A stretch of 64,000 bases of DNA from Amorphochlora amoebiformis. Lineage: Eukaryota; Cercozoa; Chlorarachniophyceae. Position 1 is the stretch's first letter; each line of letters begins with the position of its first letter. The stretch is taken from the NCBI GenBank assembly GCA_054601695.1, contig BAAHQB010000009.1, positions 1,517,376 to 1,581,375 of the forward strand, in the 5' to 3' direction. Of the stretch, positions 25,181 through 61,059 are shown piece after piece. The translations under genes were made by a program, and so were the position numbers. The notes under the pieces were generated by a model, which did not search any database, was not told the origin of the DNA, and saw nothing but the letters and a program-made list of their open reading frames with translations.

Positions 25181-25195
25181 ACGTTTGAGGGGGCG

Positions 25196-25372
25196 TGTCA
25201 GTGAGGGATGAATGTGAAGACAGAATGACGAGACCGCCGACAAATTAGGTTTTACCGAATTAGTCATATGAGCGGAAGAACAGTTCATTAGTTTAAGTTA
25301 CCGCTCACGCATCGGCAAGTTACTACGTAATCATAGACAGATCTCATCTGCATCACCGCCCACTACGTAATA
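25196..25372 (+). repeat. 3' LTR, 177 bp
   Basis: Same sequence as the 5' LTR by eye. It is preceded by the purine-rich tttgagggggcg (25185-25195), the likely polypurine primer for plus-strand synthesis. Confidence 0.95.
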
Positions 25373-25447
25373 CTCAGTAGATTCATGAGATGCCTAGATG
25401 TAGCCCGACGGACCGGCATAAACCTAGCAACTGAGCCTTTTTACAGT

Positions 25448-26817
25448 CTAATACAAAGTATTTGCAACAGGTAACAACGAGTATTGAACAGCAAGACAAG
25501 CTCCAGCGACAAATATGTACCGCGGAAGGCGTCCCTCAGCCAGGACGTCTGTTTCGTTGAGTTTGCTCTCATCCTCGTCTAGCTCGGTGCCGTAGATAGG
25601 AAATCCTTCTAGCAAAAGACGGTCCTGATCATGATCATCTGCATAATGGAGAGCCTTGGTTTCGCACGTTGTTGGGTTATATGCTTGTGTTTCCGGTCGA
25701 GGAAAAGATCTTGTAGATGCTGTCTCGGAGACTTGCGGGGAGCGTTGAATCGAGCTCAAGTGTAGAATTGGTGATCCTCTGATAATTCCAAAGTTAAGGG
25801 TCGGTAAAGATAAGTTTTCCTTGGCAGAGGGGCTTGATCTTAGTTGGTGAGTCGGTCGGATAGACTGATTTGAAGGGGGATTTGAGAGGGGCAGTTTGGA
25901 TTCTGTGGCGGTGACAGAGGCGTCTGCGGGTTTGGGTAATCTGGATGACATGAGGGCCTTCTTCATGCGAATCAGCCGACGGTGCAGCAGAATTGAAGCT
26001 GCAAATCGTATGAAAAGTCAGAGAAATTTGTGTCAACACGGAAAGATATGGCAAGAAACTGAGACACCAAGAAAGGATTACACACGCAAGAAAACATGTC
26101 GTATAACATGTTTACATGTTTACACGGCCCATACATGTACAGGATGAGTTGCTCGATCAAGGCATATATGCTGGCCACTATTTCCTCATATGATCTGTGA
26201 GCACACATGAAGATTCCTACACCGCACTACACATGACATGAGAGGCTCTAACGACCGAAATATCCTACATTTTGAAATTTGTTATTTTGTTCCCACAGAG
26301 GGAGGGAGTCGAAGGGAATGAATTTAGAGAGTTTAGAGCCACCCAGTTTCCCGGCCGCAACTTCCACAACGAGCAGTATGACGTAGCCTATTAAAAGCCC
26401 GTACGCATTCCTTGGCGAGGAGTTGGAGTAGTCAAGCAAGATCGTCGAACCCATCCAAGAACTGGACACAGTCTCGACTAACGTCTGGAGGTTACCGAAC
26501 TCAACGTACATGTGTACCCATACATACCTACCATGCTTCATTCAACTTGATTTGTAGTATTATTCGACTTTTGAAGTAAGTGTTGAGAAGGGGCTACCTA
26601 CCATGCAGAAGACGAGGAACGTGGAGAGTGGTTCCACAAACATCCTGATTCCGATCATCTCAGCTTTCTTCGCCATGTACGCCCCTTTGCTGCAAGGTTT
26701 ACAACAGTAAAAAATTCGATTAATATGTATATGTATATATTTACATATATGCATATACATCTGTACATCTACATATCCATATGTTAATATGTATATATAC
26801 GTTATTGATACAATAGC

Positions 26818-26872
<55 letters not shown>

Positions 26873-26946
26873 TTACAGATATATATATATGTGTATATAT
26901 ATATATGTATGTATATATGTATGAAAATGTGTATATATATATAATT

Positions 26947-26977
<31 letters not shown>

Positions 26978-27033
26978 ATATATGAATATTATACATATGA
27001 GAACACACACACACATATATATATGTATATATA

Positions 27034-27065
<32 letters not shown>

Positions 27066-27324
27066 TTGTTACAGCATGTAGAGCTAGCGCGGAACCTATA
27101 GCTAGTTAACTACGCGGCGGCTCGCTAGACTACCGTCAGTTCCTCAGAGTATACGAGTAGTAGCACAATAGTCGGAACCCAAAATATTATCTGAACCCAT
27201 ACGGTTCCGGAGGAAGAAAGGAAGTATCCGACTACCGCAAGAAGTTATCTATAATCATTCGTCATAATCCAAACGGACTTGAATCGAATTCTGAACTACC
27301 ATCTACTATACCACTGCGCTAAGA

Positions 27325-27356
<32 letters not shown>

Positions 27357-27774
27357 TGATGTATCAAATTTACACATATCTAGTTGTTTGTAGGTTTGAC
27401 CTCCTAAGCGAACCGTTGTCCTTGATATAGTGATAGTAGTTCTCGTGAAACGTCCCGCTCTCGACGACAAGGTCATAGAGACACACGATGCTCACCAACA
27501 CAAAAAATACCCCGGGAGACTCAATAGGGTTTGCGTCCGTAAATAGAATTGACACGCACAAGTCCTGAATATGTGTATTATTCCTTTTCATGCATCTTTA
27601 TATCACCATATATTCTACTTTTTATGTATGACACGCACAAGTCCTGAATATGTGTATTATTCCTTTTCATCCATCTTTATATCATCATATATTCTACTTA
27701 TTATGTATGTGTATGTACCAGTTATATATACTAGTAAAGATAGGTAAATAAATATGTAAGTGTGAATTGCACAC

Positions 27775-27814
<40 letters not shown>

Positions 27815-27825
27815 TTGTATGTTCG

Positions 27826-27890
<65 letters not shown>

Positions 27891-28003
27891 ACATATATAT
27901 ATACATATATAAATATATTTTTACAGATATGTATATTTATTTATGTATATCTATATACATATATATGATGCATATGTAATATATATATATATGTATCTGT
28001 ATT

Positions 28004-28040
<37 letters not shown>

Positions 28041-28098
28041 GTATATATGTTTATGTGTATGAACAATCTTTACGTATATATAAGTAGTTTTATACTCA

Positions 28099-28186
<88 letters not shown>

Positions 28187-28228
28187 AACCATACTGCTAC
28201 TTAGAAGATGCTGCAACAACATATATGT

Positions 28229-28264
<36 letters not shown>

Positions 28265-28290
28265 ATTTACATTTTATATATTGTAGTATA

Positions 28291-28333
<43 letters not shown>

Positions 28334-28407
28334 ATATTATATATGTACACATGTAAACATACATTCGCACATACATTGCCTATATGTACATATATATACA
28401 TATATAT

Positions 28408-28454
<47 letters not shown>

Positions 28455-28470
28455 CATATATATAAACATA

Positions 28471-28510
<40 letters not shown>

Positions 28511-28589
28511 AGGATATATACGTGTTATATATATGTGTATATTATGCATATATATATATATGTATGTATATGTGTATATGTATAATATG

Positions 28590-28678
<89 letters not shown>

Positions 28679-28802
28679 ACACATATATGTACATATGTAC
28701 ATATACATATATTTATGCATTCACACACTCACACACACACACACACAGACATATTTATATGTATATATATATATATATGTATTACATAATATAATTTATA
28801 TA

Positions 28803-28836
<34 letters not shown>

Positions 28837-28870
28837 ATTATTATTATTATTATTATATACACATACACAT

Positions 28871-28963
<93 letters not shown>

Positions 28964-30287
28964 AGTAAACATGTATGTATGCATATTATTACAATTGTAT
29001 GTAAATTGATCCGAAGATACGTATGATGATACCTGGAACATGAGATAGGAGAAGAGAACCCACTGTTGCAGATGGATGTTAGTGTTTGGTCTTGGAGCCA
29101 TATCGATAGCCTCGGTGATCATCGCTATCGCGAGAGAAGACAGGAAGATGATGAGGAGAAACTCGATAATAGGGTTGGTGGTTGCTCTCCGCATAGCTAT
29201 GAGAGTCCGAGTTGTGAGTGCCATGAAGCCCGAGGGGGCAAGTGCGCCGCATCCTGTGCCTAGATACTGGCGCCAAGCGGCATTGGCGTTGGCGTTGACG
29301 TTGGCTTTGGCGTTGACGTTGGCATTGGCGTTGACGTTGGCTTTGGTGTTGACGTTGGCATTGGAGTTGACGTTGGCATTGGAGTTGATGTTGACATTGG
29401 CGTTGACGTTGACGTTAACGTTGGTATTAGCGTTGGCATCGGCGTTGGCAATGGTTTTAGCATTGGCTTTAATATTACACTGAAAGGTTGGGGTTAGGAC
29501 GAGATGACATGAAAGGTTAGGGTTAGGATTAGATTGAAAGGTTAGGTTTAGGGCTAGATAAGTGGAAAGATAGCTATGGGATCAGGCTGTATCTAAGGTT
29601 AGGTTTGAATCAGATCTAGGCGATTAGGGGGCACTGGTGTTTGACGTTGGCAATTCTGTTGGCGTTAGCGTTGGCGTTGGCGTTGGCGTTGGTGATGTCG
29701 TTGGCATTCGCGTTCAAGTTGACCAGTACAAGGGTAATTTTATTGGGGATTGTGGTAGCGCAATTTCCCAGGCCACGGCAGTAGCCCAAAGTAAAGATTG
29801 AAACGATGAGGACTACTGAGATCGCAAATACTACCGCCCCTACGAAGTTCCAGCGAGCCACCAATATTGCGCCAAAATTGGCGGAACCTACTCCGAAGGC
29901 TCCCCCCCAGTTTTCGAACGTGAGTACCTCACCTAACCTCAATCCTCGGTGTTCAGCGAAGGCCGCTATAGGCCCCAGTTCCTGATTGTATTGGAAAAGA
30001 CACACACAGTTTCAGGACAGTTTTGGCTCGTTTTTGCATTGGATTTGGATAGGCGACCAGAGCAACCAAGACTCCGCTGCTCACGGCGGCCATCGCGAGG
30101 AATAAATCCGAGTCGTTGGATTCCAATCGCCCAGAGCCTCGAATCACTCCATAGAACACAGCTCCGATAGCCCAGTACAACAGCTTGAACACCCTATGTC
30201 TGAATACATTACATCTAGACTTACGGATGTATCTACATGTACGTATTATATATATATATATATATATATTGGATGTATTATATATAC

Positions 30288-30349
<62 letters not shown>

Positions 30350-30880
30350 CACTGCAATTATAATATTATGCATGTATTGTACATTTCTCCCCCGTTACCA
30401 CGTTACAACGTGTTACACACATACCTATGTACCTGCTCCAAAAGTGGTGTAGTAGGATGATGTGCCCTACTGAACACGACATGATGACGAGAAATCCAAG
30501 CACCCCTCCTCCCATAGCGGTCAACCCTGAATTCACCGCTACCGCCGCCACAGTCTGGTTGAATACAGGTACAATTACCATCACATCGATTTCGAATTTG
30601 GATTATCGGAGTATGATTATGTGCGTCTGTGACGTTGTCGTACCGCGTATGTTCCAATTGTGAAGAGGACAATAAGTGGAACGTGAATGAGGTAGATGTA
30701 TTTCCAAGATTGCTTGCTACTCAACCAAAGCCGATTGGCCGTCTGGAGACATGTGATTCAGTCCTTTACAATCGACTGCATGTACCGAACGGCACGCAAA
30801 GGCAGCCTTACATTGCTCTAACAATTTAGATTCACCTCGCGTCGCGAAAACCCATACTTTACGCGTTCGATAGCCATCAT
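25448..30880 (-). CDS. Polytopic membrane protein, unrecognised, ~11 exons
   Basis: Exons on the minus strand: 30836-30880 (start [11 protein letters not shown]), 30644-30742, 30433-30554, ~30004-30199, ~29730-29981, 29033-~29259, 27401-27564, 26602-26689, 26256-26499, 26082-26216, 25448-25998 (stop). Phases join except at the uncertain end of the exon starting 29981. Total is about 650 aa. Hydrophobic segments occur in nearly every exon ([108 protein letters not shown]), giving nine or more membrane spans and a long Ser/Pro/acidic C-terminal tail. I do not recognise the family. An alternative frame of the last exon would stop at 25794. Confidence 0.65.
26705..27062. repeat. (TA)n intron sequence
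   Basis: TA and ATGTATAC sequence in an intron of the membrane protein gene, ending at the SINE-like element. Confidence 0.9.
27066..27328 (-). repeat. tRNA-derived SINE-like element, second copy
   Basis: Same family, orientation and extent as 8741-9008, with roughly 90 percent identity by eye. It lies between (TA)n tracts within an intron of the minus-strand membrane protein gene, in the same orientation as the gene. Confidence 0.8.
27551..27708 (-). repeat. 79-bp tandem duplication of a splice acceptor and exon start
   Basis: 27551-27629 and 27630-27708 are nearly identical. On the minus strand each copy ends with attcag then GACTTGTGCGTGTC, so acceptor and first 14 exon bases are doubled. 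The copy at 27551-27564 continues into the real exon. Confidence 0.9.
27720..28975. repeat. (TA)n block
   Basis: About 1.2 kb of TA-rich intron with short GT/CA inserts and a TTATTA run near 28840. Confidence 0.95.
29275..29470. repeat. GGCGTTGGCGTTGACGTT hexamer array
   Basis: About 30 copies of a ggcgtt/gacgtt hexamer. A second short block is at 29640-29700. 29490-29600 holds aaaggttagggttagg-like repeats. All lie in one intron of the membrane protein gene. Confidence 0.85.
30240..30350. repeat. (TA)n intron sequence
   Basis: TA tract between exons of the membrane protein gene. Confidence 0.9.
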
Positions 30881-30994
30881 GATATCGGGTTGCACCGTCG
30901 CTGTGTCACACTAAACCGAGCCGCGCCCGAGATTCTCAGGCTGTTCTGACCTGCCCAAGGGCTCTCTATATCAAAATGAAAACTTGGGTAGAAT

Positions 30995-31110
30995 TACCTG
31001 GAAATTTTTCAAGCACGAAATTGAATCCCGGGGTTCGTGGTAAAAACCGGATTTTATGCCCACTAAGCCACCATCTCCCTCCAAGCGTATATGAGGTGGG
31101 TCGACACGAA
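30995..31110 (-). repeat. tRNA-like repeat
   Basis: On the minus strand it reads TGGCTTAGTGG, a perfect A-box match, followed about 35 nt later by CGGGATTCAATTTC, close to a B box. A diverged relative (gagagctataataggcataa ... accacgatccccaatacta) lies on the minus strand at 32275-32350. It is probably a tRNA-derived SINE or tRNA pseudogene. Confidence 0.55.
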
Positions 31111-31194
31111 GTGAAGGGAGGTTGGGAAGGGTAATGATAGTACACACTGCATGTATCATATTGCAGATAATTGCTTTCAAAGAACAACTAACAG

Positions 31195-31207
31195 TGTATA
31201 TATATGT

Positions 31208-31261
<54 letters not shown>

Positions 31262-31387
31262 ATTATATATATGTATATATATATATGTACATTACATAAC
31301 CATATGTTGATATATAATTATATAATCACATACAACACCATATACACATACACCATATACACTTAAACACATATATACACATATAAT

Positions 31388-31449
<62 letters not shown>

Positions 31450-31722
31450 TATACACACACGCACATATAACATATATACACACATATATATTCACACACA
31501 TATGTATACACATATACACATATGTGATGTACAGCAGAGTTAGCTATTGGTTCCAGAAAGGGAAAAGACATTCCAAAGAGTTTCCAGAATGTAGTAGAAA
31601 CTAGCAGAATGTACTACAACCGACCAGAAGTAGAATATCGACAATGAACTACTAGTTTGGAAAATCAACTCAAACAATCCATCAAAACATTCACAAAAGA
31701 CTTAAACCGGACTCAACATAAC

Positions 31723-31761
<39 letters not shown>

Positions 31762-31823
31762 GTATAAATATGTATGTATGTGTGTGTAGGTATGTACACT
31801 ACGATGTGTATAGCTGAATATAT

Positions 31824-31875
<52 letters not shown>

Positions 31876-31933
31876 ATATTTATATATAATATATAATATA
31901 TATACATATTTATATTACTTATAAATATATATA

Positions 31934-32009
<76 letters not shown>

Positions 32010-32050
32010 GCATAATATACGTATATAAATACACACCATACATAATATTA
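31195..32050. repeat. (TA)n and (CA)n tracts, intergenic
   Basis: CA repeat at 31209-31234 and TA repeats at 31236-31445, 31722-31975. 31520-31720 is ordinary sequence with repeated agaatgtagta/accgaccagaa words. No gene seen. Confidence 0.8.
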
Positions 32051-32391
32051 CATATGTACATACAATTCTACTAGTGTAATATATATTTACGTAATTATTG
32101 TATGGTACATTGTACTAGCGATACTGAAGAGCTAGCTGTCATTTACATTCAAGTATTACTATTGAACTTTCTCTAACCTTACACTGTATTAGTGATACTT
32201 AAGAGCTACTATTTTTAAGGGTTGTCGTGATATCATACTGAAGAGTCTACAGACTTAGCTGAAAGTAGCTGACATGTCCGAAATAGTATTGGGGATCGTG
32301 GTAGATAACCAGATATTATGCCTATTATAGCTCTCTCCCCTCAGGGAGCTCCCTCCAATGACTAGAATGAGGACTGGTAGTCTAACTTGTC

Positions 32392-32459
<68 letters not shown>

Positions 32460-32765
32460 TTATTTATTATATATATATATCATAGTATACTAATATATAC
32501 ATATATATATATATATATATATTCATATACATATATATATATATATATATATGTATATGTATATATTATATAATATATATACATACATACGTACATAATA
32601 CTACATATATATTACATATATATATATATATATATATATTACACACATATATATTAAATAGAATTCGCGTCTTTGGTGTTAGACAATTGTATTTTTAACT
32701 TGCTTAAATTTTCAAGTGGTTCGAGTAGATTTAGCTATACCCATTATACCTTCAATGTTACAAAA
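32051..32765. other. Intergenic
   Basis: Contains the diverged tRNA-like copy near 32275-32350 and (TA)n at 32395-32650. No coding exon supported. Confidence 0.5.
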
Positions 32766-32789
32766 TTCAGTACTTCCCAAGGGCTCCGA

Positions 32790-33045
32790 TATCCTTCGAT
32801 ATCCTCCCATATGCATCGATAACCTCTCCATAGGCATCGATATCCTCCCATACGCATCGACATCCTCCCCTATGCATCGACATCCTCCCATATGCATCGA
32901 TATCCTCCCATATGCATCGATATGCTTCAATATGTATCGATATCCTCCCATACGCATCGATATCCTCCCATATGCATCGATATCCTCCCATATGCTCTGA
33001 TATCCTCCCATATGCATCGATTTCCTCCCATATGCGTCGATATCG
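32790..33045. repeat. 20-21 bp minisatellite, cgatatcctcccatatgcat
   Basis: About twelve tandem units, a few with ctccat or cttcaat changes. The MHMGGYR-type frame on the minus strand is a by-product. Confidence 0.9.
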
Positions 33046-33129
33046 TTGACATCTCGGAGTACCCCCTTTACATCTCAGACTACTCTCAGATCAAGAAACC
33101 TAAACAAATATACCTAATGGTTTCACTAG

Positions 33130-33640
<511 letters not shown>

Positions 33641-34364
33641 TATACATTTTAGCTTTAAAGTTGAAATACGGATGATTTGGTTGATGTCCCATTATTGTTG
33701 TCAAGTTAAATTTAACTTACAACTTACCAGCGAAAAAAAGGAGTCACCAGAAGGGTTATGATCCATTCTTCTCACATAACAGGCGACCAAAAATGACAAG
33801 TTTAGGTGCAATTATGGCAAGCAAATGATAGACAATATTGATGCATTGTGTTAGCATACTATTCGTGGGAGGAATGTAAGTGGGTCAAAAATCTCCCGGT
33901 TGTTAAATATCTTCTTCTTTGTTACTACTGCTCCAAAGATTAATGGACAATCAGTTACGACTGTACTGCAGCATCGTCACACCACTAGACCAGTCGAAGC
34001 CCCGCGGCATAGCACTAATCAATAGAATTCAGCAGTGTATTTGTCGTACTAAGGTAATTGATGATCAATCAAGGTAATCGTGGTTGGTGGCAAAAAAAAG
34101 CGTCTGAATGGGAGCATGAGCTTTATGAATTCCCAAAATGATGCTGCCACCGCGTTCTCTCACAGGTTGTTGAAAGATGATCGCTCGTACGCATTATGTT
34201 AGTTTATTGTACAGGGCCATCGTGCCAAAAGACAATTTAAAGACGATACGCAAAGCCGACAAATAAATTGAAATAATGCAAAAGTGATATAATACATTTC
34301 GGCGAAAGTTCCAAAGACCGTCTACACACGTGTCGGGCGGACAGAATATTGGCTTCTCGCCACG
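33641..34364. promoter_or_regulatory. Upstream region of CNOT9
   Basis: Non-repetitive, moderately AT-rich sequence ahead of the start codon. It probably contains the promoter. No specific element recognised. Confidence 0.35.
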
Positions 34365-38162
<3,798 letters not shown>

Positions 38163-39876
38163 GGGGCCTGGACGGGACACGCTGGAGTTGATGGGTATGT
38201 GGTGACGTCGACAACCGTTACATTGAGTAGTTCGTATCAACGTTACAGCGCATCGATACTTCCGAGTCGATACGCAACACCGATCACGCTACAGCGCTAC
38301 GAGAATCCATTAGGAATTAGTAGAATAGATTCAATTTTCTTGTCGGGTTTTCTTTTCGTTTCATCAATTTTTTATTTCGAGGGTTGGGATGTAAATTTCT
38401 GTTGGTTCGGATCAGTGATGGTCAGAAACCGTGCTCACCAAAGCTCAATGGCTAGAACCTCTAGAACCTCGCCGCAATCGACCGATGATATTGACTAGAT
38501 GGAGCATCTACTCGATCTAGAGCATGGATTACCGATTACGGGTATCATCTATCTAGTCTATCGACTAGATTTGGATCTGCTGGATAGTCTCTCTAGTCAC
38601 TATGGTCTGTTCACATCCTTCTGAGAGATCTACTAGTCTGTAGCTAGTTGCTCAGTAGCTGTGGAGGCTATGTATACGCTAGATACGGTAGATAGATACG
38701 GTTCTAGACTAGCTGGAGTTCCAGATCTTTTAGAATTTTTTTTCTAGTTTTATCCGCATGCGTGATAAAGGTCTCTATGTCAAAAGCTTATTATACTAGT
38801 TATAACTCTAGATCTCATTTACTAGATTTAGCTCATACTACTCTAGCACTAGTATTAGTCCATATATCTAATTGTATATATACTAGATATAGCGACTTGA
38901 ATGGCATGCTACCACGAGTCCTAGACTATAGATCATGGCAACTCTGGTCTAGCTATTACACGTACCAGATTAAATTTCCGGATTACTCAACGCTAGTTAC
39001 CATATGTAAAGGTGTCAGTAGCCTGTAATATATTTAAACGCGATCCTTGAACTAGTTGTCATTGAACTATTTAAATATCAATTACCATAACGTAGTAACA
39101 GCATTGATATTATCAACTTGATCATAGCGCAACCGCCAAGTTACATTACTTTGTGTGGGCCATAATGTGGCCCATACGTATCAAGGGCCCTAATGTGGCC
39201 CATACGTATCAAGACTCAAGAGTCAACATACATTACGTATACCAAAATGATCTAGATGATACGTACGCACAAATGTATTCCACATACGTATATACACAAG
39301 CGTATATTAGATGCGTACCTCAACGTATACTAGGTATACCAAATACGTACGCACAACGTAACTACAACGTTTACCGGCATACGTACGACATGCATACGCA
39401 CGACCAAGTTCGGACCAACATCTAGAACATAACTTACTTCAAGTACATAAGTGCCGACATACGTGCCATACGTCTAGTACATGTACGTATCGGAAGGTGT
39501 CTTGTGGTGGAACCCCCAGATTCAGAGATGTGCTAGATACGCAGCATGGTGTCCGCAAAAACTTTCGTGACATGTGTGAGTTACTGAGTTAGCTAGGTTC
39601 GCGTAATAAAGTTGTGAATTTCACTGGTACTAGTGGTAGTTCAGCTAGTTACTTGATCTAGTACTACGTAGAAAGCCACTAGTTTTAGTAGCTAGCTTGA
39701 CTGCTGGCTCATGATCACTGGCAGTGATCTCTAGTTTTAGAGATTTGGTACATAGACCAGATAGACTGAAATAAAGGTTGACTATAGAAGTGACCTAGCT
39801 GTCACGGCATGCCAATTAAGCAGTGCATTTCAAAATATTAATATCTAGAATATAGCCTACGTACGGTGAGTGATAA
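38163..39876. other. Convergent intergenic region, CNOT9 / CLC
   Basis: Non-repetitive DNA rich in ctag/tagtac words and, at 39150-39480, in cccatacgtatcaag and acgta phrases. Both neighbours end here, so it carries two 3' UTRs. No polyadenylation signal could be assigned with confidence and no gene was seen. Confidence 0.5.
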
Positions 39877-58367
<18,491 letters not shown>

Positions 58368-58742
58368 GTTTTTATAAGTATTGAACCAACCGATGTATAC
58401 GAGAGAGGCTCACCTGGTTGAAAATGAGCATGGATTGAAGGAGGCAAGAAGAGAATAGCATGGGAGGAGACATGGGTGATTTCGGATTGTTCGTCAGGGA
58501 GGGCTATAACACCTCGAAACCCCACGTAAATACTCACTATGGGTAAAATCATCAAAAATATAGACCCGAAACCACGTCCCATATCAAATATCCAACAAAC
58601 GCCTCAGATCATGCACAACCCAACGCACCCCCAACTCCATGCATCTCCCGGAATCTCGGCTTTGCGCCACTGCGTCACTCCGGGTGACCGTGACCCTGTC
58701 GCGATGATCAGTCACCCAGGGTGACAATTGGCTCAGTCGGAG
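58368..58742. promoter_or_regulatory. Divergent promoter region
   Basis: 375 bp between the start codon of the minus-strand CLC gene and the first ATG of the plus-strand gene at 58743. GC content is higher than the surroundings and no TA tract is present. Includes two gtgacc/gggtgac words at 58680-58725. Shared regulation is inference. Confidence 0.5.
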
Positions 58743-59870
58743 ATGGCAGACAGCCGCGCCAAGCTCGTAGGGGGGATGGAGCAGCGCCCTGCGCGATTGG
58801 GGAAGTGTCTGGTAGGAAGGAGGCGGGCTGTGGATACAGGGAAGGTATGGGTTTATCCGCAAAGTTGTGGGTCGGTGTTGGTTGCGACGGTGGTGTTCGT
58901 CGGGATGTTGAGTCTGCTGCCTCTTGCGCTCCAACAGGTTCAATACACGCCGCCCGGGGCAGAGGAAAGATTAGTAGGGGTGGCTAGATGGGCTGGCTAC
59001 GTGGGATAGGAAGGTAGGGTAAGTGGAATAGGGATATGTGTGTAGGTAGGATAAGGAATTAAGGATTTGTGTAGGGATAGCTGCTGATAGGTAGGTGGGA
59101 TGGGGATAAGGGTGGTAGGTTGGATAGGGACAAGGGTATGTAGGATAGGGACAAGGCTAGGTTGGATAGGCACAAGGGTAGGTAGGATAGGGACAAGGGT
59201 AGGTAGGATAGGGATAGGTTGGATAGGGTCAAGTGTAGGTAGGATAGGGACAAGGGTAGGTTGGATAGGCACAAGGGTAGGTAGGATAGGGACAAGGGTA
59301 GGTAGGATAGGGACAAGGGTAGGTAGGATAGGGACAAGGGTAGGTAGGATAGGGACAAGGGTAGGTAGGATAGGGACAAGGGTAGGTAGGATAGGGACAA
59401 GGGTAGGTAGGATAGGGACAAGGGTAGGTAGGATAGGGACAAGGGTAGGTAGGATAGGGACAAGGGTAGGATAGTAACAAGGGTAGGTAGGATAGGGATA
59501 GCTAGGTGGAATAACAGGGGGGGGAGGATAGGGATAAGGGCTATTTGGGTAGGTAGGTTGGATAGGATAAGGGTACGTAGGATAGGGATAGTTAGGTGGG
59601 ATAGGGGAGGGGAGGTAGGATGGGGATAGGTAAGTGGAATGGGGATAAGGGTAGGTAGGTTGGATAGAGAAGGCTAGGTGGGATAGCTAGGTGGAATAGG
59701 GGTGGGATAGGCATAGGGTCATGTTTTGGGATGAGCGTGTTAGGGTTTAGGGGATGTTTGTGGGCTGGAGAGGTGACGTAGGCCTGTGGTGCGTTGAGCA
59801 CGTGAAGGTTATGTATCTAATGTGCGTATTGTGATGAGGTGTTGGGAAAGCAAGGTTGAACCATGAAGGT

Positions 59871-59902
<32 letters not shown>

Positions 59903-60202
59903 TCTGATGTGCGTGCTAGTTAGGTGTCAGTGCTGAGATGTTGGGAAAGCATGGTTGGAGCTCATGAAGGTTATGTATATCTGATGTGCGTTTCGTATTA
60001 GGGAGGTTTCAGTGCTGAGGTGTTGGGAAAGCAAGGTCCCAGGTCAGGGTCAAAGTCTGGCAAGCGCAAAGGGGGGTGGGGACGCCAAAACCAATGCCCT
60101 AACGTCAAGTTCCAGGGGCAAAAAGTACCCACGAAGCTCCTCAAGCAGTTTAAAAAAATGTGGTATGTAAGATATACATATACAGGTGTATACACAATAC
60201 CT

Positions 60203-60252
<50 letters not shown>

Positions 60253-60265
60253 TATCTGAAGATGT

Positions 60266-60324
<59 letters not shown>

Positions 60325-60705
60325 ATGTCCGAGTATAAAGAGTAATGTTGTATTAATGTGTCTGTGTAGGGGGTCAAGCAGCCATGACTTTCTCATCAGG
60401 GGTGATAGCATGGTACACTATATATGCAACTTACAGCACATGCAAATGCCTATGTATCTACACATGATATACATTTTGTGTATTGTATGAGAGTTTCTGA
60501 ATGAACACGTAGGATATATGAATGTGAAACCAGATATTATTCACCCCCCATAGCCCCATCCTCCCCTGTATGTAAATGGAATTTGAAGCTGGTATTTACG
60601 TGCACAGATCGAGCACACTCGCATGATGTCCAGCAATCCGCCCAGATACATGCAACCCAACCATCCGGTACAATCAACCACAAAACAAACACCTCACCAT
60701 ACATA

Positions 60706-60751
<46 letters not shown>

Positions 60752-61025
60752 TACATATTACATATATATATATATATATTACATACATACATATACATAT
60801 ATATATATATATTGTTAGAGAATATATATTACACTTTGTTAGCGCAGTGGTATAGTAGATGGTAGTCCAGAGTTTCGATTCAAGTCTGTTTGGATTATGA
60901 CAATGATAAAGTGAAACTCTCAGGCAGTTCATTGAAGAAATTTCTAGGAACGCTCTAACTTCTCGAATGCACTACAATCTTCGGGAAAGTTCTGGAAGCG
61001 TGATATGATGTGACGTCACGTTGTG

Positions 61026-61059
<34 letters not shown>

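Larger units (their letters stand above)
20161..25372 (+). mobile_element. Complete Ty1/copia LTR retrotransposon
   Basis: 5,212-bp element bounded by two LTRs that I read as identical, flanked by a 5-bp target duplication CTCAG (20156-20160 and 25373-25377). Pol order is protease, integrase, reverse transcriptase, RNase H, which defines the Ty1/copia superfamily. Identical LTRs imply very recent insertion. The only visible oddity is a stop between the leader ORF and the gag-pol ORF. Confidence 0.97.

Noticed and set aside
25794-26054. Alternative C-terminal frame of the membrane protein ending IFTDP
   Set aside because: A donor at 26082 and the acceptor at 25998 put the exon in the other, longer frame with protein-like acidic composition. 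Kept only as an alternative.
29076-29483. Plus-strand frame rich in [10 protein letters not shown]
   Set aside because: Translation of the ggcgtt hexamer array and antisense of a real membrane-protein exon.
30995-31150. Possible upstream exon of the membrane protein reading RLEGDGGLVGIKSGFYHEP
   Set aside because: The stretch is a tRNA-like repeat with a related copy at 32275-32350. A start exon at 30836-30880 joins the next exon in phase without it.
59059-59480. Frames of SLSYLPL and TRVGRIG repeats
   Set aside because: Both strands open in parallel from a 22-bp minisatellite in an intron. No flanking coding signal.
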